The translations under genes and the position numbers were made by a program. Source: Hyphomicrobiales bacterium (GTDB lineage Bacteria > Pseudomonadota > Alphaproteobacteria > Rhizobiales > Rhizobiaceae). Taken from it: a stretch of 64,000 nt of DNA. How positions within the stretch are numbered: the stretch's first letter is position 1; every line of letters begins with the position of its first letter. The notes beneath the pieces were generated by a model. It made no database searches and was not told the DNA's origin. It saw only the letters and a program-made list of their open reading frames with translations. The stretch covers positions 62,001 to 126,000 of the forward strand of contig UCFC01000035.1 in NCBI GenBank assembly GCA_900471515.1. The letters are read 5' to 3'. Shown piece after piece: positions 30,645-39,669 of this stretch.

Positions 30645-31687
30645 CCGCGGTCAGTTTCAAGGACGTCAGCATCATCTTCGGCGACCGGCCGGAAACCGCG
30701 CTTGCCATGGTCGATCAGGGCCGCACGCGCGACGAGATCAGCGCCGAGACCGGCCTCGTTCTCGGCGTCGCCAATGCCTCGCTGACGATCCAGGAAGGCG
30801 AAATCCTCGTCTTGATGGGCCTTTCCGGCTCCGGCAAGTCAACGCTCCTGCGCGCCGTCAACGGGCTTGCGCCGGTCGTGCGCGGCGACGTCGCCGTTTC
30901 GACGGCAACGGGGCCGGTAAACCCCTACAAATGCAATGCCAAGGCGCTGCGCGACCTGCGCACGCATACGGTTTCCATGGTGTTCCAGCAGTTCGCCCTG
31001 CTGCCATGGCGCACCGTTGCCGAAAATGTCGGTTTCGGCCTCGAGCTCGCCGGCATGAAGGATGCGGAACGCAAGAACCGCGTCGGCGAACAACTCGAAC
31101 TCGTCAACCTGACGAAATGGGCCGACCGCAAGGTCAACGAGCTCTCCGGCGGCATGCAGCAGCGCGTGGGCCTTGCCCGCGCCTTCGCCACCGGCGCGCC
31201 GATCCTTTTGATGGACGAGCCGTTCTCGGCACTTGATCCGCTGATCCGCACACGCCTGCAGGACGAGCTCCTGGAATTTCAGCGGCGGCTGAAGAAGACC
31301 ATCCTCTTCGTCAGCCACGATCTCGACGAGGCCTTCCGCATTGGCAACCGCATCGCCATCATGGAGGGCGGGCACATCATCCAGTGCGGAACGCCGCAGG
31401 AAATCGTCAAGAACCCTGCCGATCAGTATGTCGCCGATTTCGTGCAGAACATGAACCCGATCAACATGCTGATGGCCTCCGACATCATGCAGCCCGGACT
31501 TGGCGATGCGGCAATCGGCATGTCGGTCAGCGCCACCGCGCGCCCGACGACGCCGCTCGTCGATGTCCTCGATGCGCTGTCGAGGCAGCCCGGCAGTATC
31601 GGCGTGGTCGATAACGGCCAGATCGTCGGCACCATCTCGGCACAGGATGTCGTCACCGGCCTCACGCGGCACAGGCGGAAGGAATGA
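30641..31687 (+). CDS. choV: choline ABC transporter ATP-binding protein
   Basis: A 348-residue ATPase of the ProV/OpuA class. Walker A is GLSGSGKSTLL (about 59-69), the signature LSGGMQQRVGLARA (about 168-181), Walker B ILLMDEPFSALDP, and the switch His is in FVSHDLDEA. The C-terminal 70 residues form a short, single CBS-like regulatory segment (VDVLDALSRQPGSIGVVDNG). Last gene of choXWV. Confidence 0.94.
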   Translation: MTAVSFKDVSIIFGDRPETALAMVDQGRTRDEISAETGLVLGVANASLTIQEGEILVLMGLSGSGKSTLLRAVNGLAPVVRGDVAVSTATGPVNPYKCNAKALRDLRTHTVSMVFQQFALLPWRTVAENVGFGLELAGMKDAERKNRVGEQLELVNLTKWADRKVNELSGGMQQRVGLARAFATGAPILLMDEPFSALDPLIRTRLQDELLEFQRRLKKTILFVSHDLDEAFRIGNRIAIMEGGHIIQCGTPQEIVKNPADQYVADFVQNMNPINMLMASDIMQPGLGDAAIGMSVSATARPTTPLVDVLDALSRQPGSIGVVDNGQIVGTISAQDVVTGLTRHRRKE

Positions 31688-31788
31688 AGCATGTCGCGCA
31701 AAGTGTGCAGCGGTTTGCGGCCACGGCATGCGTGAAACCGAGATTTGAAGTGTGGCAAGCGGATCTTGGAGACCGCGACACGCTTTAG
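31687..31788. repeat. RIME-like rhizobial intergenic palindromic element, copy 1
   Basis: About 102 bp starting GAAGCATGTCGCGCAAAG. The first palindrome (31689-31731) has arms GCATG...CATGC and inner CGCAAA...TTTGCG around a loop ending AGCGG; a second runs from AAGTGTGGC to GCGACACGCTT. It shares order, spacing and many bases with the copy at 43548. It follows the choV stop directly. Confidence 0.75.
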
Positions 31789-31824
31789 ACTTGATCCGCT
31801 CACTCCGCTTTGCAACATGGCGGT

Positions 31825-32574
31825 ATGAAAGAGCCGTCCTCAACACTGCGCGAAACCGACGACGAAGCCCGCAAGCTGGCCCGCACCCTCCTGCGCTCCG
31901 CCCGCTACGCGGCCCTCGCCGTTCTCGATCCAGAAACCGGCTTTCCCTTCGCAAGCCGGGTTCTCCTCGGCACCGATATTGACGGCGTGCCGGTCATTCT
32001 CGTTTCCGCGCTCTCGGCCCACACGAAAGCGCTCGCCGCCGACCCCAGGGCCTCGCTCCTGACCGGCGAGCCCGGCAAGGGCGATCCGCTCGCCCATGCG
32101 CGCCTGACCACGCAATGCCGTGCCGAACAGGTGGAGCGGGACACGCCCCTCCATGCGCGCATCCGCAGCCGTTTCCTCAGCCGTCACGCCAAGGCGAAAC
32201 TCTATATCGATTTCCCGGATTTCCGCTTCTTCCGCCTCGTCCCGCACACGGCCAGCCTCAATGGCGGTTTCGGCCGTGCCTACGTGCTTGATGGCGGCGA
32301 TCTCATGATTCACTGTGCCGCAAATGACGAGATCGCTGAAAAAGCTGATGCCGCAGTGCAAGATTTAGTAGCGCGCCATCCGGATCTGGTCTCGGCGCTG
32401 GCATCCCGGCTAAAGGCGCCCGAAGCAGGCCCCTGGCGCATATCAGGCGTCGATTCCGCAGGTTTTGATATGATTTCAGGTGACTTATTGTTGCGTTGCG
32501 AGTTCGACATACCCGCTGAGGATTTAGATCACATTTGTTCAAACATATCTAAAATAGCATACCTGATACCTTAA
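31825..32574 (+). CDS. HugZ-type haem-degrading / pyridoxamine 5'-phosphate oxidase-like protein
   Basis: A 249-residue protein with an N-terminal split-barrel flavin/haem fold (RTLLRSARYAALAVLDPETG, FASRVLLGTDIDGVPVIL, ALAADPRASLLTG) and a C-terminal DUF2470-like domain (about 165-249) as in HugZ haem oxygenases. Such proteins bind haem and help release its iron. The ATG at 31825 is preferred to the TTG 15 bases earlier, though both have weak ribosome sites. The last 150 coding bases are more AT-rich than the rest of the gene. It could serve haem brought in by the TonB receptor 11 kb away, but linkage is only functional inference. Confidence 0.8.
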   Translation: MKEPSSTLRETDDEARKLARTLLRSARYAALAVLDPETGFPFASRVLLGTDIDGVPVILVSALSAHTKALAADPRASLLTGEPGKGDPLAHARLTTQCRAEQVERDTPLHARIRSRFLSRHAKAKLYIDFPDFRFFRLVPHTASLNGGFGRAYVLDGGDLMIHCAANDEIAEKADAAVQDLVARHPDLVSALASRLKAPEAGPWRISGVDSAGFDMISGDLLLRCEFDIPAEDLDHICSNISKIAYLIP

Positions 32575-32575
32575 A

Positions 32576-32591
32576 TTTAGGTATATACAAT
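32576..32591. promoter_or_regulatory. candidate NolR box upstream of the NolR-like gene
   Basis: TTTAG-GTATATACA-AT fits the published NolR site (A/T)TTAG-N9-A(T/A). It begins two bases after the hugZ stop and about 100 bases before the ArsR-family start, in an AT-rich spacer. One match to a short motif is weak evidence. Confidence 0.35.
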
Positions 32592-32688
32592 CTTCAAGCC
32601 CAATTGCTAGTTTTCGCCGTCAGTCAAAGAACCGTCTGACGGCCTGTGCCTGTACGGATGATGTACGTTTCGCATTAGGAAGAAAAAT

Positions 32689-33006
32689 ATGGAAACCTCT
32701 GATTTGGCCGAGCACACCAATGTGGCGGCAGCTTTATTATCGGCCATGGCCAACCCCAAGCGTTTGCTGATCCTCACCAGCCTGGTAAAGGGAGAGGTGC
32801 CTGTCGGCGTTCTCGCCACCCAGGTCGGCCTGAGCCAGTCGGCGCTCTCCCAGCATCTGTCGAAATTGCGCGCTCAGAAGCTGGTCAAGACCCGTCGTGA
32901 CGCACAGACGATCTATTATTCCAGCAACTCCGAACCGGTCATGAAAATCCTTGCAACACTCGAAGAGATTTACGTGGCGCCGAGCCGGAGCAGGTCTGCA
33001 GCCTGA
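32689..33006 (+). CDS. ArsR/SmtB-family regulator, NolR-like
   Basis: A 105-residue winged-helix regulator. The core AMANPKRLLILTSLVKGEVP, then GLSQSALSQHLSKLRAQKLV and TRRDAQTIYYSS, closely resembles NolR, the repressor of nodulation and other genes in Sinorhizobium and Rhizobium, as far as I recall that sequence. No Cys or His metal-binding cluster of metal-sensing ArsR proteins is seen, so it should not respond to metals. Monocistronic, between hugZ and a strong terminator. I give no gene symbol because close paralogues exist; the identity would need a tree. Confidence 0.8.
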   Translation: METSDLAEHTNVAAALLSAMANPKRLLILTSLVKGEVPVGVLATQVGLSQSALSQHLSKLRAQKLVKTRRDAQTIYYSSNSEPVMKILATLEEIYVAPSRSRSAA

Positions 33007-33098
33007 TGTTAGCGCTGACATGATGTCGGCATAGGCAGCGTTCCAGAGAGATTTTTCCGCGGACGCCGCTTACTCCTTTTCAGCACGTGAAGCATTAG

Positions 33099-33135
33099 AG
33101 ACCGGCAATTCCTACGAATTGCCGGTCTTGTTTTT
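33099..33135 (+). terminator. strong intrinsic terminator
   Basis: AGACCGGCAATTC-CTAC-GAATTGCCGGTCT: 13-bp perfect arms with a 4-base loop followed by TGTTTTTG. It ends the NolR-like transcript and separates it from the convergent phoX-like gene. Confidence 0.93.
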
Positions 33136-33161
33136 GCGTCAGATGTCGCGCAGGAGCGGGC

Positions 33162-35135
33162 TCAGCTGCCCACCACCGCATTGTTGCCGCGTCTCAGCAC
33201 GACAAGCGAAGGACGGGCCGGCACGCCCGGCTTGAAGTCCGGCCAGCTGGTGCCGGCATCGTCCATCGATGTCGCATCCTCATTGTCGGCCATGCGCAAT
33301 TCGCCCGGATGCTGGACCGAGAGGAAGACGCTGGAACCGTCCGGGGTGAAGGTCGGCGAGCAGGTTTCCGAGCCGACGGGCGCGATATAGATGAGTTTCG
33401 GCAGCGCGCGGCCCGGACCTTCCGTATCCATCACATAGACGGAATCGGCAATGCCTTCCGGCGGCGGGCCGTCGGTCGTCACCCAGAGGCGGCCGGCCGG
33501 ATCGACGGCAAGGTTGTCGGGATCGGTGAACCAGCCGGCCGCGGTCGTCGCCGGATGGAACATCGCCTGGTCTTCGGGCTTGGCCGGATCGCCGCAGAGA
33601 ACGAAAACGTCCCATTTGAAACTTTCGGCCGCATAGTCCGGCTTGTCGGGGCCGCCGGGCGTTACCAGTTCCAGCAGGTGCCCGTGCGGGTTCGGCCCGC
33701 GCGGATTGGCGACGTTGACCTGTTCCTTCTCGTCGTCGCCCTCCCCCTTCGGCAGGCGATCCTCGTTCTCGGTCATGGCAACATAGAGCTTGCCGGTGCC
33801 GAGATGCGGGATGAAGCCTTCCGGGCCGTCCATCGGCGTCGCGCCGACGAGATCGGCGGCAGCGCGCGTGGCCAGAACCACGTCTGCCTGCGTCTTGAAG
33901 CCGGCTTCCGCCGTCAGCGGGCCTTCGCCGGCAGTAAGCGGGATCCAGCGCATCGTGCCGTCGCTCTCGAACTTGGCGACCGACAGCGTGCCGTGGTCGA
34001 GCAGGTCCTTGTTGGCGGCGCGATCGTTGGGGTTCCACGGATCGCGGGTGACGAAGCGGTAGATATATTCGAAATCGTCGTCATCGCCCATGAAGACCAC
34101 GACGCGCCCGTCAGGGGCGACGCAACATTGCGCGCCCTCATGCGTCATGCGCCCGAGCGAGGTGCGCTTGACCGGCTTTGCCATCGGATCGAACGGATCG
34201 ATTTCGACGACCCAGTCGAAACGCATCCACTCGTTCGGCTCTTCCTCGAACTTGAAGCGCGGCTCGACCCGGCTGACGGAATAGATGTCGTTCTCGTCCT
34301 CGTCCCAGCCCTGGCGTTCGACCAGTTCCTGGTTCGGCAGCGTCTTGTAGTCGCCGGCAAAGACGTCCATCGCGCCTTCTTCGCCTGAGAGCATCGTGCC
34401 CCAGGGCGTGATGCCGCCATTGCAGTTCGAGATCGTGCCGAAGACGACCGTGCCGGTCGGATCGGCCTTGGTCTTCAGGCGGTCGTCGCCGGCAGCCGGG
34501 CCGGCAATGCCGATTTCCGTGCTCATGTGGATGCGGCGGTTATATTTGCCGTCCCTGACCACCTGCCACTGGTCGCCGTCCTTGCGCACTTCGAAGACGG
34601 AGACGCCGACGGCGGCCATGACCGCACGGATCTGGTCCTCGGTCATCTTCTCGCGGTAGTCGTCCGCCGTCAGGCCGGGAAACATCAGGTAGGGCGTCGC
34701 ATATTCATGGCTGACGACCATCAGGCCGTGGTCCGAGCTTTTCTCGCCCCAGGGCAGCGGCAGGAACTGCGTGAAGTCGTTGTTATAGCCGAACTGGCGC
34801 TCGGCCGCCTTGCCGTCGAGCTTGCTGACGTCGAATTCCGGGCTGTCGGAAAAGAGCGCGTCACCCCAGCGCACGAGGATCTGGCGCTCGTAACCTTCCG
34901 GCCAGTGGTCGGCGGTGTCGCGCACACGCTTCAGTTCGGGGAACGTGAGCGTCGATTGGGCGGCCTCCGCCTTCGTTGCTTCAAGCGCCGGCGCAAAAGC
35001 GGCCGCCCCCATGGCTGCAATAAAGCCCTTCAGAACGGTGCGGCGGCGAACGCCTTCTTCGAGAATGGTGCCGTAGCTCGGCGCAAATGCGCGCCGCGGA
35101 TTGGGACGCGGTCTGGTCTTCTGGCGGTCCGTCAT
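33162..35135 (-). CDS. PhoX-family (DUF839) phosphatase, Tat-exported
   Basis: A 657-residue secreted phosphatase of the PhoX/DUF839 type. The N-terminus carries a twin-arginine signal (VRRRTVLKGFIAAMGAAAFA, about 29-48). Inside are beta-propeller blocks typical of PhoX: WGTMLSGEEGAMDVFAGDY, GRMTHEGAQCCVAPDGRVVV and FMGDDDDFEYIYRFV, which supply calcium and iron ligands, then DNLAVDPAGRLWVTTDG and PVGSETCSPTFTPDGSSVFL. It would release phosphate from organic esters in the periplasm. I see no Pho box in the 250 bases upstream, so phosphate control is not shown. Confidence 0.87.
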   Translation of the reverse strand: MTDRQKTRPRPNPRRAFAPSYGTILEEGVRRRTVLKGFIAAMGAAAFAPALEATKAEAAQSTLTFPELKRVRDTADHWPEGYERQILVRWGDALFSDSPEFDVSKLDGKAAERQFGYNNDFTQFLPLPWGEKSSDHGLMVVSHEYATPYLMFPGLTADDYREKMTEDQIRAVMAAVGVSVFEVRKDGDQWQVVRDGKYNRRIHMSTEIGIAGPAAGDDRLKTKADPTGTVVFGTISNCNGGITPWGTMLSGEEGAMDVFAGDYKTLPNQELVERQGWDEDENDIYSVSRVEPRFKFEEEPNEWMRFDWVVEIDPFDPMAKPVKRTSLGRMTHEGAQCCVAPDGRVVVFMGDDDDFEYIYRFVTRDPWNPNDRAANKDLLDHGTLSVAKFESDGTMRWIPLTAGEGPLTAEAGFKTQADVVLATRAAADLVGATPMDGPEGFIPHLGTGKLYVAMTENEDRLPKGEGDDEKEQVNVANPRGPNPHGHLLELVTPGGPDKPDYAAESFKWDVFVLCGDPAKPEDQAMFHPATTAAGWFTDPDNLAVDPAGRLWVTTDGPPPEGIADSVYVMDTEGPGRALPKLIYIAPVGSETCSPTFTPDGSSVFLSVQHPGELRMADNEDATSMDDAGTSWPDFKPGVPARPSLVVLRRGNNAVVGS

Positions 35136-35382
35136 GACTACCTCCGGTAAAAACGGTTGAATTTCAAGGAAATGAATGAAATGCCCTCGGCCATTGCGGC
35201 CATCGGATTTTCTAGCAATGCCGGGCGAAGGATTGATGACGCCTGACGTGTCGCAGAACGGCAGCTGGCGGCGCTTCTGCGGCTTGACGCTTTTCCGGGC
35301 GCTGATAATTTGACCGGGCAGTAAAAATAATCGGCGCCAAGCCTAAAACGGGAACGGCCACCCCAACGGTCAGGAGAACAGC

Positions 35383-36711
35383 ATGTCCAACCGCCTCAAT
35401 GCAACGCCAAACGACCTTCGCGCCTTCTGGATGCCCTTTACCGCGAACCGCCAGTTCAAGAAGGAACCGCGCCTCTTCGTGAGCGCGAAGGATATGTATT
35501 ACCAAACCCATGACGGCCGCCAGGTGCTGGACGGCACGGCCGGCCTCTGGTGCGTGAATGCCGGACACTGCCGCCCGAAGATCACGGAAGCGATCCGCGA
35601 ACAGGCGGGCGAGCTTGACTACGCTCCCGCCTTCCAGCTCGGCCATCCCAAGGCTTTCGAGCTTGCCAACCGCCTGGTCGACATCGCCCCCGAGGGCCTG
35701 GACCACGTGCTTTACACCAATTCCGGTTCTGAATCGGTCGAGACGGCGCTCAAGGTGGCGCTCGCCTATCACCGCGTGAAGGGCAACGGTTCGCGCTTCC
35801 GCCTGATCGGCCGCGAACGCGGCTATCATGGTGTCAATTTCGGCGGCATCTCCGTCGGCGGCATCGTCACCAACCGCAAGATGTTCGGCACGCTCCTGAC
35901 CGGCGTCGATCACATGCCGCACACCCACCTGCCCGGCAAGAACAACTTCACGCGCGGCGAACCCGAGCATGGCGGCGATATCGCCACCGAACTCGAGCGC
36001 ATCGTTACCCTGCACGACGCCTCCACCGTCGCCGCCGTCATCGTCGAGCCGGTCGCCGGCTCCACAGGCGTGCTCATCCCGCCGAAAGGCTACCTGCAGA
36101 AGCTGCGCGAAATCTGCACCAAGCACGGCATCCTGCTGATCTTCGACGAAGTCATCACCGGCTTCGGCCGCCTCGGCGCGCCCTTCGCCGCCCAGTATTA
36201 CGACGTCAAGCCCGATATCATCACCACCGCCAAGGGCCTGACCAACGGCGTCATCCCGATGGGCGCCGTCTTCGTGACCTCGGAAATCCACGATGCCTTC
36301 ATGAACGGCCCCGAGCACATGATCGAGTTCTTCCACGGTTATACCTATTCCGGGAACCCGATCGCTTCGGCCGCCGCCATTGCGACGCTCGACACCTACA
36401 AGGAAGAAGGCCTGCTGACCCGCGCAGCCGAACTTTCCGACTACTGGGCCGATGCGCTGCATTCGCTGAAGGATTGCCCCAACGTCATCGACATCAGAAA
36501 CACCGGCCTGATCGGCGCGATCGAACTCGACCCGATCGCCGGCGAGCCGACCAAACGCGCCTTCACGGCCTTCCTCAAGGCTTACGAGAGCGGTCTCCTG
36601 ATCCGCACCACCGGCGACATCATCGCGCTGTCTCCGCCGCTGATCATCGAGAAGAAGCACATTGACGAGCTCTTCGGCAAACTGCGCACGATCCTGCAGA
36701 ACAATATCTGA
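35383..36711 (+). CDS. class III omega-amino acid--pyruvate aminotransferase
   Basis: PLP-dependent transaminase, 442 residues, of the beta-alanine/omega-amino acid:pyruvate group. Landmarks: FWMPFTANRQFK at the start, NSGSESVETALKVA (phosphate binding), LIFDEVITGFGRLG with the Asp that holds the PLP nitrogen, and the Schiff-base Lys in DIITTAKGLTNGVIPMGAV (about residue 288). Donor substrate (beta-alanine, taurine, GABA or another amine) cannot be fixed by sequence alone. Ribosome site AGGAGAACAGC. Monocistronic; divergent from the phoX-like gene with a 247-bp spacer. Confidence 0.92.
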   Translation: MSNRLNATPNDLRAFWMPFTANRQFKKEPRLFVSAKDMYYQTHDGRQVLDGTAGLWCVNAGHCRPKITEAIREQAGELDYAPAFQLGHPKAFELANRLVDIAPEGLDHVLYTNSGSESVETALKVALAYHRVKGNGSRFRLIGRERGYHGVNFGGISVGGIVTNRKMFGTLLTGVDHMPHTHLPGKNNFTRGEPEHGGDIATELERIVTLHDASTVAAVIVEPVAGSTGVLIPPKGYLQKLREICTKHGILLIFDEVITGFGRLGAPFAAQYYDVKPDIITTAKGLTNGVIPMGAVFVTSEIHDAFMNGPEHMIEFFHGYTYSGNPIASAAAIATLDTYKEEGLLTRAAELSDYWADALHSLKDCPNVIDIRNTGLIGAIELDPIAGEPTKRAFTAFLKAYESGLLIRTTGDIIALSPPLIIEKKHIDELFGKLRTILQNNI

Positions 36712-36735
36712 ATTCGATCGTTCCAGCTGAGTTCA

Positions 36736-36762
36736 GGGGCGGGGCTGCGGCCTCGCCCTTTC
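36736..36762 (+). terminator. terminator after the aminotransferase
   Basis: GGGCGGGGC opposite GCCTCGCCC, followed by TTTCCTTT. One imperfect pair is in the stem. Confidence 0.65.
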
Positions 36763-36949
36763 CTTTGTGCCGGCCTCGATCGCGTTATCGGTCTCCGGCG
36801 TCGCGGATTTCCTGCAGGCAGGGCAAGTCAGCCCAATGGAGATCCCATGCCAGCACTTGCCCTTGGGAAAGGCGCTCGCCGGGCGATAGCGGCAGCCGGC
36901 CTGCGGTCGATCGGATGCCCCCAGACCCCGTCCGATCAAAGAGAAACGT

Positions 36950-37861
36950 TCAGGACACGGAGGCCACCGACAGGCAGAGCGCAAATTTTTTGACGAGCCG
37001 GCGGTCGAAATGCCCCTCATTGGCAAGCATCCAGGTCAGCGCCTCCTTCGCGCTCCAGGGCGCCTTGTAGGGGCGCACAGAAGTGATCGCGTCATAGACG
37101 TCGCAGATCGCGGCAAGCCGTGCGTGCAGGCTGATCTGGCCATGGGACAGTTTGCGCGGATAGCCCTTGCCGTCGATCCGTTCGTGATGGTTGAGACAGA
37201 CGTCGAGAACGATCTGCGACATGCCTTCCTGGCGGGACAGGATCGCATGCCCCTTCTCCGGATGGTCGCGGATCAGCTGCATCTCCTCCTCGCTGAGGCG
37301 CCCTTCCTTGTTGAGCACCTCAAGCGGAATTTCCAGCTTGCCGACATCGTGCAGCAGGCCCGCCGTGCCGAGCGTCTGCACCAGCCCCTCGTTCAGCCCG
37401 AGGTGGCGGCTGAAAAGGATCATCAGGGCGCTGACCGAAAGCGAATGCAGAAACGTGACTTCGTCCTTGGATTTCAGCCGCGTCACGCTCATGAAAACCG
37501 CGGGGTGGTCGTCCATCGATTTCGAGACGGAAGAGATCACCGGCTCAACCTGGTCGATAGTGCTGGCATCCCCCTCCCGCAGCCGGCCGAAGACATTCTC
37601 GAGCACCTGCACCGACTTCTGGATGGTTTCCCGCGCCGCCTTGACGTCGATCTCGATCCTGCGGGAAGCATCGCTGACATCGAGGCCCTTGGTGGTGTTG
37701 ATGACCACGCCCGCGTCGGCGCACTCGTTCAGTTTCAACGTATCACTCTCGTGACGGAGTAAGAACCGCCGCCTGGATAGAAAAGGATCGTTCCAGATGC
37801 CTTCGATCATCTCGATAAACATGCCGGTTCGCACTTGTCTGGCTTCGATACGCTTCAGCAT
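36950..37861 (-). CDS. HD-GYP domain c-di-GMP phosphodiesterase
   Basis: A 303-residue protein with an N-terminal DUF3391-like region (MLKRIEARQVRTGMFIEMIE) and an HD-GYP domain. The catalytic elements are present: LLHDVGKLEIP, RDHPEKGHAIL and NHHERIDGKGYPRKL, so degradation of cyclic di-GMP is expected. The chain ends at FALCLSVASVS, where relatives continue through a Y-P-x-G-T/S-L-V strand, so the C-terminus looks 40 or more residues short. The start at 37861 is chosen at the family Met; 35 further codons are open upstream. No GGDEF partner is nearby. Confidence 0.85.
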   Translation of the reverse strand: MLKRIEARQVRTGMFIEMIEGIWNDPFLSRRRFLLRHESDTLKLNECADAGVVINTTKGLDVSDASRRIEIDVKAARETIQKSVQVLENVFGRLREGDASTIDQVEPVISSVSKSMDDHPAVFMSVTRLKSKDEVTFLHSLSVSALMILFSRHLGLNEGLVQTLGTAGLLHDVGKLEIPLEVLNKEGRLSEEEMQLIRDHPEKGHAILSRQEGMSQIVLDVCLNHHERIDGKGYPRKLSHGQISLHARLAAICDVYDAITSVRPYKAPWSAKEALTWMLANEGHFDRRLVKKFALCLSVASVS

Positions 37862-38448
37862 CCGGATATCTACTCCCGCCAAATCCCAATATCGACAGAC
37901 TGCATATCTGTTGCACTGCAACAATATATTCAGGAACAATAGTTCTACTATGATTCTTGGAATCAATTATTAATTTGACTTGGACATTTGAACATCATCG
38001 GGAAATCTTGCGCCTGTTCCTCCGCATGCTGCTTGACGGCCGATGCGATAGGCTGCGGAAAGCGGGATGGCTTTCGGCTCTCCGTAGATGTGTGCCTTCC
38101 TGCGACCGGCAAGAGATGACCGGGCAATATCGGAGCGCCGCGGCGTCACATGCACAGGAGGCGCCGCCGACCGAAAATTGCGGGAAATGGACTGAAACAA
38201 CAAAAAATCGGGCGCAATCTTTCCAAAATTGGCGAAAACCGGCCCGATCTTGTTAAGATCTTGCGGAATCTCACCGAAATTCCTAGAAATCTTGCCATGC
38301 GCCGAGCGAGCCAAACATGGCCGCACAGCTCATTGACCACGCGGTTTTTCCTCATCCTTGGCATGGTCCCGGCGGGATCACTGATGACGAAACGATCTGC
38401 GTGGCAAGCAACCGGTGGTCGAAACGACCCCATCCAAGGAGACAGAAC
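37862..38448. other. 587-bp intergenic region between the HD-GYP and livK-type genes
   Basis: No supported gene. The first 120 bases are AT-rich and should hold the HD-GYP promoter. An A/T-rich, semi-repetitive island (about 38175-38300) contains variants of AAAATTGGCGAAAA, CGAAATTC and AGAAATC, the pair ATCGGGC (38207-38213) and GCCCGAT (38242-38248), and the palindrome AAGATCTT (38255-38262). Read on the minus strand it gives a peptide with related Asn-Phe-Gly-x-Ile segments, in a 118-codon frame without a ribosome site. A small RNA is possible. Confidence 0.45.
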
Positions 38449-39552
38449 ATGACCTTGAAAACCCTCACGGCGACGCTCATCGCCTCGCTGGCATTCGCGC
38501 CGCTTGCGCATGCAGATATCACCATCGGCCTGATCGCGCCGCTGACCGGCCCGGTGGCCGCCTATGGCGACCAGGTAAAGAACGGCGCACAGACCGCCGT
38601 CGATGAAATCAACAAGAATGGCGGCATTCTGGGCCAGAAGGTCGTCCTCGAGCTCGCCGACGACGCCGGCGAACCCAAGCAGGGCGTTTCGGCCGCAAAC
38701 AAGGTTGTCGGCGAAGGCATCCGCTTCGTCGTCGGCCCGGTCACGTCCGGCGTCGCCATTCCGGTTTCCGACGTTCTGGCCGAAAACGGCGTTCTGATGG
38801 TCACGCCGACCGCCACCGCGCCTGATCTCACCAAGCGCGGTCTGACCAACGTTCTGCGCACCTGCGGCCGCGACGACCAGCAGGCCGAAGTCGCCGCAAA
38901 ATACGTTCTCGAGCACTTCAAGGACAAGCGCGTCGCCATCATCAACGACAAGGGCGCCTACGGTAAGGGCCTTGCCGATGCCTTCAAGGCAACGCTGAAC
39001 GCCGGTGGCGTCACCGAAGTCATCAACGACTCCATCACCCCCGGCGACAAGGACTTCTCGGCGCTGACGACCCGCATCAAGGCCGAGAATGTCGATCTCA
39101 TCTATTTCGGGGGTTATCACCCGGAAGGCGGCCTGCTCGCCCGCCAGCTGCATGACCTCTCGGTCAACGCCCAGATCATCGGCGGCGACGGCCTCTCCAA
39201 CACCGAATTCTGGACGATCGGCACGGATGCGGCAGCCGGCACGCTCTTCACCAACGCCTCCGACGCCACCAAGAGCCCGGATTCCAAGGCGGCTGCCGAT
39301 GCGCTCGCCGCCAGGAAGATCCCGGCCGAAGCCTTCACGCTCAACGCCTATGCCGCAGTCGAAGTGCTGAAGGCCGGCATCGAGAAGGCCGGCAGCGCCG
39401 ACGATGCGGAAGCCGTCGCAGCAGCCCTGAAGGGCGGCGAAGAGATCCCCACCGCCATCGGCAAGCTCACCTATGGCGAAACCGGCGACCTCTCCTCGCA
39501 GAGCTTCTCGCTCTACAAGTGGGAAGGCGGCAAGATCGTCGCTGCCGAGTAA
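38449..39552 (+). CDS. branched-chain amino acid ABC transporter substrate-binding protein (LivK type)
   Basis: A periplasmic type I binding protein, 367 residues, with a signal peptide of 23 residues ending PLAHA. Family features include ITIGLIAPLTGPVAAYGDQV, INKNGGILGQKVVLEL and VVGPVTSGVAIPVSDVLAE. AAGGAG precedes the ATG. The cognate LivHMGF permease and ATPases are not adjacent, so it must work with a transporter encoded elsewhere. A perfect hairpin terminator follows, so it is monocistronic. Ligand could be leucine, valine, isoleucine or a broader set. Confidence 0.92.
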   Translation: MTLKTLTATLIASLAFAPLAHADITIGLIAPLTGPVAAYGDQVKNGAQTAVDEINKNGGILGQKVVLELADDAGEPKQGVSAANKVVGEGIRFVVGPVTSGVAIPVSDVLAENGVLMVTPTATAPDLTKRGLTNVLRTCGRDDQQAEVAAKYVLEHFKDKRVAIINDKGAYGKGLADAFKATLNAGGVTEVINDSITPGDKDFSALTTRIKAENVDLIYFGGYHPEGGLLARQLHDLSVNAQIIGGDGLSNTEFWTIGTDAAAGTLFTNASDATKSPDSKAAADALAARKIPAEAFTLNAYAAVEVLKAGIEKAGSADDAEAVAAALKGGEEIPTAIGKLTYGETGDLSSQSFSLYKWEGGKIVAAE

Positions 39553-39573
39553 TCGCAACGAACGAGACACGGG

Positions 39574-39603
39574 ACCGGGCGCCATCGGCGCCCGGTTTCG
39601 TTT
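39574..39603 (+). terminator. terminator after the livK-type gene
   Basis: ACCGGGCGCC-ATC-GGCGCCCGGT, 10-bp perfect arms, then TTTCGTTT. Confidence 0.88.
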
Positions 39604-39669
39604 GCGGGCATCAAATCCGCAAACAGATGCGCTATAACTTGCGGAATCGATTGCATCGCGAGGATAGTC

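Noticed and set aside
35136..35382. Pho box upstream of the phoX-like gene
   Set aside because: I looked for CTGTCAT-type direct repeats in the spacer and found none convincing.
35212..36660. A 482-codon minus-strand frame opposite the aminotransferase
   Set aside because: Composition is that of a mirror frame and the plus-strand gene has all family motifs.
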